DNA from: Verrucomicrobiia bacterium
GTDB lineage: Bacteria > Verrucomicrobiota > Verrucomicrobiia > Limisphaerales > UBA9464
Length of the DNA: 64,000 bases
Assembly: GCA_019634635.1 (NCBI GenBank)
Contig: JAHCBB010000003.1
Span: forward strand, 62,001 to 126,000
Direction of reading: 5' to 3'
Every line of letters begins with the position of its first letter. The stretch's first letter is position 1. A model generated the notes under the pieces. That model was given only the letters and a program-made list of their open reading frames with translations, did no database searches and was not told the DNA's origin. Positions 10,040-19,500 of this stretch are shown here, piece by piece. A program made the translations under genes and the position numbers.

Positions 10040-10082
10040 TCCCTGGGAATCGAAGAGGGCCGGGCCCGTCCGCGCGCCCGGG

Positions 10083-10787
10083 TTACTCCCAGCCGGCCAC
10101 AGCGCCCCCCTTGAGGCGGAGGATTCGCCGGCAGCGGCGTGCGAGTTCCGGGTCATGGGTGACCAGAACGAGTGCCGTGCCCGCCTCGGCATTCAGCTGA
10201 AACACCATGCCGGCAATCCGGTACGCCGTCTCCCCGTCCAGGTTTCCAGTGGGTTCGTCGGCAAACAGAATCTGCGGTTCATTGATGAACGCACGGGCCA
10301 CCGCCACGCGCTGTTGTTCGCCGCCGCTCAATTGCGCCGGGTAGTGATCCAGACGGTCTGCCAAACCCACCCGGTCGAGCAGTTCGATGGCGCGTTTGCG
10401 ACCGGTCCGGGCCCCCCTGAGTTCCAGCGGAACCAGCACGTTCTCCGCTGCCGTCAGGGTCGGCAGGAGCTGAAAGTTCTGGAAAATGAACCCCACGTGG
10501 TCGTTTCGGACCCGGGCGCGGGCATCCTCATCCAGGGCGCCCAGATCGTGGCCCGCGAGGTGCACGGAGCCCGAAGTCGGCGTGTCCAGGCCGGCGCACA
10601 GACCCAGGAGTGTGGTCTTGCCGCTCCCGCTCGGCCCCACGACCGCCAGGGTGTCGCCGGCATCCAGTTGCAGATCCACATCTCTGAGAACCGCCAGTGT
10701 GTGGCTGGCGGTGACGTGGATCTTACCAAGCGCCCGGGTGGCCAGCAGTGGACCGGAGGCCATGGGGCCTGGGGTGCCTTCGCTCAT
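10083..10787 (-). CDS. LolD/MacB-type ABC transporter ATP-binding protein
   Basis: A 234-residue cytoplasmic ATPase of the LolD/MacB/FtsE class. Seen directly: Walker [10 protein letters not shown] (51-59), Q-loop Q103 in IFQNFQLL, signature LSGGEQQ (153-159), Walker [13 protein letters not shown] (173 onward) and an H-loop in VLVTHD. The [16 protein letters not shown] and EPTGNLD strings are typical of lipoprotein-release or efflux ATPases. The ATG (10785-10787) overlaps the stop of the upstream 1138-residue gene in an ATGA junction. No cognate permease is present in the window, so the partner must be encoded elsewhere. The longer upstream frame is rejected because of this coupling. Confidence 0.9.
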   Translation of the reverse strand: MSEGTPGPMASGPLLATRALGKIHVTASHTLAVLRDVDLQLDAGDTLAVVGPSGSGKTTLLGLCAGLDTPTSGSVHLAGHDLGALDEDARARVRNDHVGFIFQNFQLLPTLTAAENVLVPLELRGARTGRKRAIELLDRVGLADRLDHYPAQLSGGEQQRVAVARAFINEPQILFADEPTGNLDGETAYRIAGMVFQLNAEAGTALVLVTHDPELARRCRRILRLKGGAVAGWE

Positions 10788-13700
10788 TCCACGAGGGACG
10801 GCTCCGTTCCAAGTGTGCCCCGAAGGGACGCGAGGTGCTCCGGGCGCTTGACGCGCTCCAGCATGACCCGGGCGTGGCTGAGGCGATCCCGGAGTCCGAG
10901 CCGCTGGCATTCCGTGTCGTAGTTGGGTTTCTGGACGAACTTCTCAAGGTAGGCGGCGTGGCGCTGCCACATCCGGACGTCGGCCCGTTGGCGCGCGGCC
11001 AGCCTCGCGGCATACCAGTCGCTGGCCAGCAGGTGGTCGCGGGAGAACAGTTCGCGGATGGACGGATCGGAAATCGGACGTCCTTCAAAGTGGCCGTCGC
11101 GCATGCAATGCAGCAGGGCCCTCAGCGGCGGGCACGCGACGTCAATCGAACCGTCGTCGAAGTATTGGGCGGCGACGCGGCGGTGGGTGGCGACCACGTT
11201 GTCCACCGCGTCGGCGAACTCATCGGGATCCTGAAGCTCCGGACGGAGCATTTCGTCTGGCAGCACCGCGTGCGGATGATTGAAAATGCGCCCGAAGAAG
11301 CGGTTCACAAATTTCGGGGTGATCCGGTATCCGAGCCGGCTGGCGAGAACCGTGCGCGTGCCCGCCGTGAAGTCCTGAAGCGGCTCAAGCAGCCCTTCAG
11401 CCTTCATCCACTCGGGATCCCGCTCCGGCTCCTTCATCCGGCACCAGACCTCGGGGACCAGCAGCGAAATGTCGTGGTCCACCCGCGCCCTCGGGCCGAG
11501 GCAGCCGGCGCTGGTCAGGAAGCACGGGTAGCCGCTCACCACGTAGCCCACCAGCGCCGCATTCAGGTCGTAGACCGGGAGCAGGGCGTTGAACGGCCCC
11601 TTGGTCAGCGCTCCCTCGCTGCCCGCCCCGGTGGTGGACGGGGACTTGCCGGTCATCGAGGAGATGAACTCCATGAAGAGCTCCGGCAACTCCATGTAGT
11701 GGATCGGTCCATAGCAGGCGAGTGATCGGATCTTGTCCTCGGCGGGATTGTTCCGACGACCGGCAAGGATGGCCCGGACGGGGACATGCAGGGGGCGGTC
11801 CGGCGGCAGGCGCCGGGCCAGGCGCTGGGCCAGTTCCATCCGGCGCAGGCCACAGGGGTCTGCGAGGTCGGGGCGCCGCTGCAGATATCGGGGATTCTTC
11901 GACGGCTTGCCATCCACCACCCGCGGAAAAGCGGTGCAGACGAAGTAGCTCACGTCTTCGCGGGTCTCGACGGTCTCAATGAGCTGCTGCATCGGCCGCG
12001 TGAACTGGTGGAAGCCGATCGCCTCCTCCCGCAGTTCCCGGGCCCGTGACTTTGGGACCGGCTCGTAGTTGGAGTAAAAATTACCCCCCTCGGCGAACTC
12101 CAGTTCGGTCTGCTGATCGTAACCGCGCACGACGGCGTCGTCGGGCCGCTGGAACAGCCGGTTCTCGCAGTTGTGGACAAACTTCAGCGAGGTCATCGGC
12201 GGATTTTCGGGGGCATCGTCCCCGAGATGCTCTCTCGGGACGATCACCGAGGCGGTGATGTCGTCCTCGGCCTGAACCTTGGCCGCGGGATGAAAGTCCT
12301 TGCGCAGGCCAAAGGTGCGCCACGAACCGTCGGCATCATAGCCGACCCTGAGGAACTGGGTGGCGAGCTTCTTGCGACCGACCCGGAGCTCGTTGGACGG
12401 GGCACCGTTGATGATGTCCACAGCGAACTGCTCGCGCCATTCGGAGCCCCAGGACGGCTTCCAGAACCGCTTCACCACGAAAACCAGTTCCTTGATGTGC
12501 TGGGGAATCGCCGTCAGCCACGCGTTGTACGCGTCGTGGTATTCCTCCGGGCTTGGGGTGAGCAGCTTGATCACACTGCCGAGGGTCCGTTCCGGGGACA
12601 GGATGGTGCGGGTGTCCTGCCCGTTGCGTTCCGGCTCGCAGAACCGGCCGGAATAGTCGTGATTGAGCAGGGATTCCACGGCGTCGAAATCCGACTGGAA
12701 ATTGGCGACAAACACCGGGCCATGAATGATCGCATCCGTGATGGGTTTGGAGATCTCGGATTTGCCGCCGCCGCTGACGGTACAGGGTTTGTGGCACAAT
12801 GTGCCGTCGGGACGCGTCCCGATCAGGCGCCAGGCCCGGTTGCCCACCGGTTTTTCGAGGTGAATGGCGAAGCCGCTGGGCAGCAGGTAGTGATGGTCGA
12901 GCTTAAGCCGGATGGACTGCTCCCGGCCGCCGAGATCCCAGCGGATGGACTGGGCCTCGAGATCGAAGCGGGCATCCTCCCGCACGCAGACGATGTTGGG
13001 GTGCTGCCGGTCCACGGCGTAGCCCTGCGGATGAACCTCGAGCTCGGAGGCGAACAGTCGGATGACCTCCTCGAAGCGATGCGGATAGTCCTTCAGATGG
13101 GCGCGCCCGTCGTATTCGCCGGCCAGGTCGTACCGGGGAAACACCAGGGCCCCGCCTGCGTGTTCCTCCTCCACCAGCCCGAACAGGTTTGCCGCATAGC
13201 CGATCTGGGTCTTCACCTCCTTCTTGCAGTAGCCGAAGTAGTTGTCCCCGATCACGGTGACGACCACCCCGGAGGTGTCGCGGGCGCAGATTTTGAAGGC
13301 TTGCCCGTCGTTGTAACGTTCGTCCGGTTCCTTCCAGCACATTCCGTCCCGCCGCTGACGTTCGGTGGCCTCCCCGTACTCCGGCAGTCCCAGCTCCTTC
13401 TTGGTGATCTGGCCCACCAGGTGCGGCGCCAGGATCACGCAGCCCGTGTGGCCGGACCAGTGCTCGACGTCGAGCGCGGCGTCGTTCTCGGGGAGATTGG
13501 GGTCCCCGGCGTTCCCGAAGATCGTTTCGATGAAATCCAGATTGCTCACCAGCGTGCCCGGAACGAAGAAGCGCGTCTCCATGCTCAATTTTGGGAGGAC
13601 TCCCGGCACCTCCGGGCAGACGACCGGTCGCAGGTGCAGCGACACCCAGCACTCGGCGGGCTCTTTCTGGGTGGCGGTGAAGGGAAGCCTCAGCAGTTCA

Positions 13701-14200
13701 GGAGGGGCTTCGAACGCCCGGCGCACCAAGGCGGCGAACACGGCCCTGGGGACCGCCTTCTTGTCGTCGGGAACTGGCAGGCCGCCCTCCGCGACGTGGA
13801 AGATCCCCGCGGTGGTCCGACGATCGGATTTCGGATTGTGCAGCACGCCGTTCGCCGTCCGGTAACTCGCGATGATGTCGCTTCGAAATTCATCCTGGTC
13901 GGGTGGCAGCGATGCCGTCCGCGCCAGTCCCGGCCGGTCGAGGAGCAGCGTTCGCGCTGGCAGCCGGGGAGGCACCACGATGTCGCCCAGGTAGTCATAG
14001 AGGAACGCCTGGATCCGGGCGTCCACGGGACACAGGTGGCTGGCCAGCAGGCGGTCCTTCTCGCGGCTCCTCGCGATGAAGGAGGCGACGATTGCGGCCG
14101 ATTCGGGATCCACCGCGGCGGCGTGAAGCGGCAGGCCAAGTTCCGCGAGTTTCAGGTTGAGGTGGCGAATTTCGGCGGTGACGGAGAAGGCGCTGCTCAT
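10784..14200 (-). CDS. Putative PPi-type phosphoenolpyruvate carboxykinase (1138 aa)
   Basis: A soluble protein of about 129 kDa with no signal peptide or membrane segment. I recognise it as probably the large PPi-dependent PEP carboxykinase type known from Entamoeba and Propionibacterium, which interconverts oxaloacetate plus PPi with PEP plus phosphate and CO2. Reasons: the length (about twice that of ATP- or GTP-dependent enzymes), a glycine-rich phosphate-loop-like segment SSMTGKSPSTTGAGSEG near residue 850, and conserved-looking blocks such as GHTGCVILAPHLVG and VTVIGDNYFGYCKKEVKTQIG. I have not aligned it, so the call is moderate. Start: ATG at 14198-14200; another ATG lies 24 bases upstream, and neither has a good Shine-Dalgarno. 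Its stop overlaps the ABC ATPase start. Confidence 0.55.
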   Translation of the reverse strand: MSSAFSVTAEIRHLNLKLAELGLPLHAAAVDPESAAIVASFIARSREKDRLLASHLCPVDARIQAFLYDYLGDIVVPPRLPARTLLLDRPGLARTASLPPDQDEFRSDIIASYRTANGVLHNPKSDRRTTAGIFHVAEGGLPVPDDKKAVPRAVFAALVRRAFEAPPELLRLPFTATQKEPAECWVSLHLRPVVCPEVPGVLPKLSMETRFFVPGTLVSNLDFIETIFGNAGDPNLPENDAALDVEHWSGHTGCVILAPHLVGQITKKELGLPEYGEATERQRRDGMCWKEPDERYNDGQAFKICARDTSGVVVTVIGDNYFGYCKKEVKTQIGYAANLFGLVEEEHAGGALVFPRYDLAGEYDGRAHLKDYPHRFEEVIRLFASELEVHPQGYAVDRQHPNIVCVREDARFDLEAQSIRWDLGGREQSIRLKLDHHYLLPSGFAIHLEKPVGNRAWRLIGTRPDGTLCHKPCTVSGGGKSEISKPITDAIIHGPVFVANFQSDFDAVESLLNHDYSGRFCEPERNGQDTRTILSPERTLGSVIKLLTPSPEEYHDAYNAWLTAIPQHIKELVFVVKRFWKPSWGSEWREQFAVDIINGAPSNELRVGRKKLATQFLRVGYDADGSWRTFGLRKDFHPAAKVQAEDDITASVIVPREHLGDDAPENPPMTSLKFVHNCENRLFQRPDDAVVRGYDQQTELEFAEGGNFYSNYEPVPKSRARELREEAIGFHQFTRPMQQLIETVETREDVSYFVCTAFPRVVDGKPSKNPRYLQRRPDLADPCGLRRMELAQRLARRLPPDRPLHVPVRAILAGRRNNPAEDKIRSLACYGPIHYMELPELFMEFISSMTGKSPSTTGAGSEGALTKGPFNALLPVYDLNAALVGYVVSGYPCFLTSAGCLGPRARVDHDISLLVPEVWCRMKEPERDPEWMKAEGLLEPLQDFTAGTRTVLASRLGYRITPKFVNRFFGRIFNHPHAVLPDEMLRPELQDPDEFADAVDNVVATHRRVAAQYFDDGSIDVACPPLRALLHCMRDGHFEGRPISDPSIRELFSRDHLLASDWYAARLAARQRADVRMWQRHAAYLEKFVQKPNYDTECQRLGLRDRLSHARVMLERVKRPEHLASLRGTLGTEPSLVE

Positions 14201-14372
14201 GGTGGGGTGGGCCGGCACTGGCATCGGCCATGCCGGGGCAAGAGAGAGCTATCCCGGGATGCCGTTGCGTGCAAGCCGGGGGACTCCTCAATTTGCCCGC
14301 GAGGGGACGCTGCCAGACGCGATCGGGCCCGTGCTCTTTGACGAAGGGCTTCGCGTTTCCCATGCTGGTGGC
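14201..14372. promoter_or_regulatory. Divergent intergenic region
   Basis: Separates the minus-strand 1138-residue gene from the plus-strand DUF3616 gene, so promoters for both should lie here. I could not pick a convincing -35/-10 pair or operator, and there is no open frame of interest. Confidence 0.4.
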
Positions 14373-15377
14373 ATGGGATTCGCATTCGGGCGGTCGTTGG
14401 CCTGCATGGGGTGGCCCGGAGGGCTCGCCTTCCTGGTGGCTTCGTGGGTTGCGGGCGCGGCACCGGCCGTGATCGAGGGGCGGGGACTGGCCAATGCGTC
14501 CGCCGCGGTGCGCATCGGGTCCCACCGCATTCTCGTGGGCAGTGATGAACACAACGCGCTCCTCCTGTACGACGTGCGCACCGGGGGGCGCCCGCTCAAA
14601 TCGTTTCCCACAGGTCCCTGGCTCGATCTCGAGCCCGATGCACGGGAGGCGGATTTCGAAGGTGCGGCGCGGATCGGGGACACCCTGTATTGGATTGGCT
14701 CCCATTCGCGGAACCGGCAGGGAAAGGTCCGCTCTGAACGACAGCGGCTGCTGGCGCTTCGCGTCGCTGATGAGGATGGAGACGTGCGTCTCAGTCCGAT
14801 GGGTCCGCCGTTGACCACCCTGCTGCAGAGCCTGTGCTCGACCCCCGGCCTGGCGGATTTCGGCCTTGGAGCGGCTGCGCGCCTGGAGCCGAAGGAGCCG
14901 GGTGGTCTCAACATCGAGGGACTCGCTGCCACACCGGAGGGAGGCCTGTACATCGGATTTCGCAGTCCAGTTCCGGACGGAAAGGCCCTGATGGCTCTGC
15001 TGATGAACCCGGCCGAGTTGATCGCCGGACGTCCGGCCCGTTGGGGGCCGCCGGCACGGCTCGATCTGGGCGGTCAGGGCATTCGGGATGCCGTGTGGTC
15101 CGGACGCCGCTACTACCTGCTCGGGGGCAGTCCGGGGGAGGGAGGGCGGACGCAGCTCTATCGCTGGGCAGGCCCGGGTGTCGCCCCCGAGGTGTTGAAG
15201 TCTCCGGGGCTCAAGAATCTCAACGCTGAAGGCATGGTGATCTTCGGCACACCGGCCAGGCCGCGCCTCCTGGTGCTCAGCGATGACGGGAACCGCCGGG
15301 TGAATGCCGGGAAGGAGGCCCAGGATCGGACGTTCCGAATGCTCTGGGTGGACTTGCCTCCTGAGAACGGACCTTGA
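14373..15377 (+). CDS. Secreted DUF3616-like protein
   Basis: A 334-residue protein with an N-terminal signal segment (WPGGLAFLVASWVAGAAPA). The mature part reads like a DUF3616 beta-propeller: HRILVGSDEHNALLLYDV, DFEGAARIGDTLYWIGSHSR, GLNIEGLAATPEGGLYIGFR and NAEGMVIF. The family has no established enzyme activity; its members bind or read out ligand through acidic 'D/N-x-E-G' strands. The ATG at 14373 places the signal peptide correctly; the open frame further upstream is antisense to the neighbouring gene. It converges on the isomerase-like gene with a gap of only 10 bases, and no terminator is visible between them. Confidence 0.75.
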   Translation: MGFAFGRSLACMGWPGGLAFLVASWVAGAAPAVIEGRGLANASAAVRIGSHRILVGSDEHNALLLYDVRTGGRPLKSFPTGPWLDLEPDAREADFEGAARIGDTLYWIGSHSRNRQGKVRSERQRLLALRVADEDGDVRLSPMGPPLTTLLQSLCSTPGLADFGLGAAARLEPKEPGGLNIEGLAATPEGGLYIGFRSPVPDGKALMALLMNPAELIAGRPARWGPPARLDLGGQGIRDAVWSGRRYYLLGGSPGEGGRTQLYRWAGPGVAPEVLKSPGLKNLNAEGMVIFGTPARPRLLVLSDDGNRRVNAGKEAQDRTFRMLWVDLPPENGP

Positions 15378-15387
15378 ACCCGGGAGG

Positions 15388-16206
15388 TCACCGCGGAAAC
15401 CAGCGTCGAAAGCTTTCGAGGGTCATTCGCGCCGCCGTGTCGGCGTCCGGACGTGGAAATACCTCGGCAGACAGATAGCCGGAGTAGCCCAGGTCCAGGA
15501 GGGACCTCGCGATGGGCTCCATCGAGGTGTGACCGAACCCGACCGCCTGACGGTTGCTGTCGGCGAAGTGCACGTGGCCCAGCGTCGAGCCCGCCAGCCG
15601 TAGTGCCGCGGCCGGATCGGCTTCCTCGATGCTGGCGTGGAAGAGGTCCACAAGCAGCTTCACGTTGCGGGTCCGCAGGGTGGCGAGAAATTCGAGAGTG
15701 TCCGCCACGGTGTGAAAGAGATTCGTTTCGTAGCGGTTCAGAGGCTCGAAGAGCAGCGGGACATCGAGGGCGTGGGCGCGGGGACCCAACTGGTCCAGTT
15801 CCTCGCGCAACCAGGCCAGTGTCTGCTCCCGGGAGACCCCCTCCGTCACCCGGCCCTGCAGGGATCCGATGATGGCCGGAGCCCCGAAGCCTCCGGCAAA
15901 ATCCACGATGGCTCCCGCGAAGTCACGGGCGCACATCCGGACATGCGGGTCCGGGTCGGTGAGGGACAGGCGGCGGCGGACCCATCCAGCTCCGGTGCCC
16001 ATGGCGGCCAATTGGAGCTGGTGCACCCTCAGTTGGTCGCGCAAGGCGCGACCGTCAAGATCGTCCGCGTGTGAGGGGAAAACCTCCACCGCATCGAAGC
16101 CCTGTGCCGCCGCCCTGGCGAGGGAGTCCTTGAGAGGACCGTGGTGCACAAACGGCCCGGTGCGCGCCTCCGGAACCAGACATACGGTGACGGCAGAGCG
16201 GATCAT
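15388..16206 (-). CDS. Sugar phosphate isomerase/epimerase-like TIM-barrel protein
   Basis: A 272-residue protein of the xylose isomerase-like TIM barrel superfamily (hydroxypyruvate isomerase, myo-inosose dehydratase and AP endonuclease 2 relatives). The metal-binding acidic residues expected at strand ends are visible in LLFEPLNRYETN, KLLVDLFHASIEE, GHVHFADSNR and YLSAEVFP. The substrate cannot be read from sequence; hydroxypyruvate or a keto-sugar is plausible. No signal peptide is seen. I chose the ATG at 16204-16206 because the barrel's first strand follows directly (RSAVTVCLV); a GTG 15 bases upstream is the alternative. It lies just downstream of the tRNA-Val gene on the same strand. 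Confidence 0.8.
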   Translation of the reverse strand: MIRSAVTVCLVPEARTGPFVHHGPLKDSLARAAAQGFDAVEVFPSHADDLDGRALRDQLRVHQLQLAAMGTGAGWVRRRLSLTDPDPHVRMCARDFAGAIVDFAGGFGAPAIIGSLQGRVTEGVSREQTLAWLREELDQLGPRAHALDVPLLFEPLNRYETNLFHTVADTLEFLATLRTRNVKLLVDLFHASIEEADPAAALRLAGSTLGHVHFADSNRQAVGFGHTSMEPIARSLLDLGYSGYLSAEVFPRPDADTAARMTLESFRRWFPR

Positions 16207-16249
16207 CGGCATGGGATGCACCGGTCGTCGGTCCCCCGGAACCGGGGGA

Positions 16250-16324
16250 TGGTGCGAGGTGCAGGGTTCGAACCTGCGACCCCTTGCGTGTGAAGCAAGT
16301 GCTCTACCACTGAGCTAACCTCGC
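16250..16324 (-). tRNA. tRNA-Val (anticodon CAC)
   Basis: Read on the minus strand this folds as a complete tRNA. The acceptor stem GCGAGGT pairs with ACCTCGC, the D-arm is GCTCAGTGGTAGAGC, and the anticodon stem CTTGC/GCAAG encloses the loop TTCACAC (anticodon CAC). The T-arm is GCAGG-TTCGAAC-CCTGC. The 3' CCA is encoded (16250-16252). It decodes GUG valine codons, which are abundant in this GC-rich DNA. Confidence 0.96.
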
Positions 16325-16337
16325 GCGAGGTGCAGAG

Positions 16338-16366
16338 GAAATAGACAAGCGGCAACCGGGTGCCAA
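16338..16366 (-). promoter_or_regulatory. Candidate sigma70 promoter of tRNA-Val
   Basis: On the minus strand TTGGCA (16361-16366) is followed after 17 bases by TATTTC (16338-16343), 13 bases upstream of the tRNA 5' end. The -35 fits well and the -10 moderately. There is no experimental support. Confidence 0.45.
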
Positions 16367-16506
16367 TGAAAAGTTTGGGTGACGCCGGCTGGATTGCGCT
16401 CCGGCCCCGGTTCCGGGAATCCGGTCGGGGAGGGTCATCGTGATATTCCTGTGAACGTTTCTTGAGGAAGTGACGACGGCCCGGAAAGCTCCCGGAGTCG
16501 GCGCTC

Positions 16507-19500
16507 ATGGATCCCCTGGTCATGACTCCCCAGCCCGGCACCCGCCTGGTCCGTCACGCCGGCGACGTGCTCACCGTCCTCCTCCGCGGAGTTCCGCCGG
16601 GGTTTGGCGCCCGGCTGCGGACAAATCTCGGCCGCGCGGAGCGGGTTCGTGACGAGATCGTGCGCGCCCACTTTGAGCGCGTGCCGCTTGCGGGCGCGTC
16701 ATGGCGGGATGTGCCGATGCGTCCCGATGGCGACGGCCTTTGGCGGGTGGATTTCCCGCTGTCGGAAGTCGGCTTTTTCAAGGCGAAGGCCCATGCCGTC
16801 AATGGGGACGGCATTCCGCTCTGGCCGCCCGGAGCCGATGTGGCCGTCAGCGTCCACCCCGCCTGGACCCGTAGCGGAAACATCATCTACTGCGCGTTCC
16901 CAAGGATGTTTGGTCCCAACAAGACCAAGCGAACGTCGGAGGATCCTGAGCTGGAGGCGCGCCTGCGAACGCTCGATGACCGCGGCTATTCGGTCATTCC
17001 TCCCGGGGGGACCCTGCGCGGACTGATTCGCGAGCTCCCGCACATCGTGGACACGCTGGGCTGCCGCATCCTCCATCTGCTGCCGATCAATCCGGTGCCC
17101 ACGACGCTCGCGCGGTTCGGTCGGTTTGGCTCCCCCTACGCGCTGCAGCATCTCACGGCCGTGGATCCCGCGCTGGTGGAATTCGACCGGCGGAGCACCG
17201 GTCTGGAGCAGTTCGGCGAGCTGGCCTACGCGGTGCATTCCCGGGGGGCACGTCTGATGCTGGACGTGGTCATCAATCACACCGGCTGGGGCAGCCAGCT
17301 CTGGGAGGAGCACCCGGAATGGTTTGTCCGGCGTCCGGACGGCGAATTCGTCTCTCCGGGGGCGTGGGATGTCACCTGGGAGGACCTGGTGGAACTCGAT
17401 CAGCGGCATCCCCGACTGTGGGAGCATGTCGCGGAGGCATTTCTAACCTGGTGTCGCCGGGGGGTGGACGGTTTCCGGTGTGATGCGGGGTACATGATTC
17501 CGACACCGGTATGGCAGTACATCACGGCGCGGGTACGCACGGAGTTTCCCGACACGCTGTTCCTGCTGGAGGGCCTCGGAGGCTCGTGGGAGGCGACGGA
17601 AGCCCTCCTGGGCGAGGGCGGAATGCAATGGGCCTACAGCGAGCTGTTTCAGAACTACAGCGGGCTTGCGGTGGGTGGCTATCTGGACCACAGCCTGCGG
17701 GTGGCCGGCAGCATCGGAACGCTGATCCATTACAGTGAGACCCACGACAACACCCGCCTGGCTGCACACGAGCGGGGTGCTGTTCCCCCGGAGACTCCGA
17801 ATCGGGCGTGGTCACTCCTCCGCAACCGACTGTCCGCGCTGACCAGCATTGGCGGCGGCTTCGGGTTCACCAACGGCGTGGAATGGGGGGCAACGGAGCG
17901 GATCAACGTACACGGCGCGCGTGGCCTTGCCTGGGGCAGCGAGCCCAACCTCGTCCCCGAGTTGCAGCGGTTGAGCCGCCTGCTGCAGAATCACCCGAGC
18001 TTTGTGGACGGCGCCCGGTTGACGCGCATCAGCCCCGACGGATCCCCGGTCTACGCACTGCGGCGCGACGCCGCCGAGGGGCTCGATTCCGTCCTGGTGC
18101 TGGTGAATCTTGAGCCCACGCGAAGCGAGTCCATCAAGCTCTCACCTGACGTCTGGGGCGCCTTTGGCGGCGGGCGCAATGACCTGCTGGCGGCCGTCGC
18201 CGGTGCCCCGGCGGCCATCGAGCAACATGCGGGGCATGGGTGGGTGGAATTGGTCCTCGAGCCCGGGGCCGTCCATTGTCTCGCGTCCTCCTCCCGTCCC
18301 GTCGGCCTCTCCGGGGAAGCCTATCGCCGGGCCCGTGCCCAGGCCGACTGGGCGGTCACAGCCTTCGGGCGGATCGCCGGGGCGGAAGGGGAGGCATTGC
18401 CTGTGGAATGGACACCCTGGCAGCATGCCGCCGCCGCCGTGGAGGCGGATCCGGAGGCGGTGCTGGCAAAGGCATCGGGCATTCAGGAGGGCTATCGCCC
18501 GGTCATTCGCTGGAACTTCGAGGATTGCCGCCGGGTCACTCCCGTGCCTCCGGACCACTGGCTCCTTGTTCACGACCCGTTCCCGTTCCGGGCGCGCCTG
18601 AGCGGCAACGGGATCCGGCTTCAGCAGGTGGAGTCCGTGCCGTCCGGGACGGGATACATCGCCAGTTTCCCCCCGCGCAACCCGTCCGCCTCATCGGAGG
18701 CCACCGTGGATCTGGAGCGTTACGACGGCCCGCTCAGACGGGTGTCCGGACCGCTGCGGTACCTTGCGGCGAAACCGGTGTTTCAACCCTCGGGGCCTTC
18801 GCAATGCGCCGACGATCTGGTGCTGCTGACCAATGGGCGCGGAGGCATGGCCCGCCTGCGCCTCGACCTGGGCGCCATCCGGTCCAAGTACGACTGCCTG
18901 CTGGGGGCCAACCTGCATCCGCACGTGCCGGTGGACCGGCACGTTTTCGTCAAGCGGTTGCGGGTCTGGGCAAATGCCGACGGATTTATCACGCCGCTCA
19001 ATCGGGAGAACCTCATCGCGTTCGAGCCCGGGCCGCCGGCCCATTGGCGGTTTGCCGCCAATGCGGGGGACGGCCGCGCGGTGGAGGTGCATCTGCTTGC
19101 GGACCTCCTCGAAGATCGAAACACGTTCCTTCTCCGATTTGTCCGTCTGGAAACCCCGCACGCGGTCCACCGCGCATGGCAACCGCTGCCCGGCGGGGCG
19201 CGCGTCGCGCTCATCGTCCGCCTGGATGTCGAGGACCGCAGCTTCCATGCGGAGACCAGGCGCAACAACGGGGCGGACCACTACTTCGCCACCGCCATCC
19301 AGCCCGTCGGGCCGGCGGCAACGGCCGGGATGTCCGATGGCGTGTATGACGGATTCGAGTTTCGCGCGGCCCCGGATCGGCGGTTGCTGGTGCGCGCCAC
19401 CGGGGGCCGCTTTTTTCCGGGTCCGGAATGGTCGGTGAACATTCCGCATCCGGTGGAGGCGGGCCGGGGACAGGAGGGTGCGGGCGACGCCTACAGTCCG

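Noticed and set aside
10040..10082. Possible terminator between the convergent giant and ABC genes
   Set aside because: The GC-rich inverted segments (GGGCCGGGCCC and CGCGCGCCCGGG) do not form a clean stem followed by T residues on either strand.
12173..14341. 722-residue plus-strand open frame
   Set aside because: Antisense to the 1138-residue putative PEPCK gene; no domain is recognisable.
16222..16249. GGTTCCGGGGG/CCCCCGGAACC inverted repeat beside the tRNA
   Set aside because: It looks like a hairpin between the tRNA 3' end and the isomerase-like gene, but there is no T-tract, so I do not list it as a terminator; a processing signal is possible.
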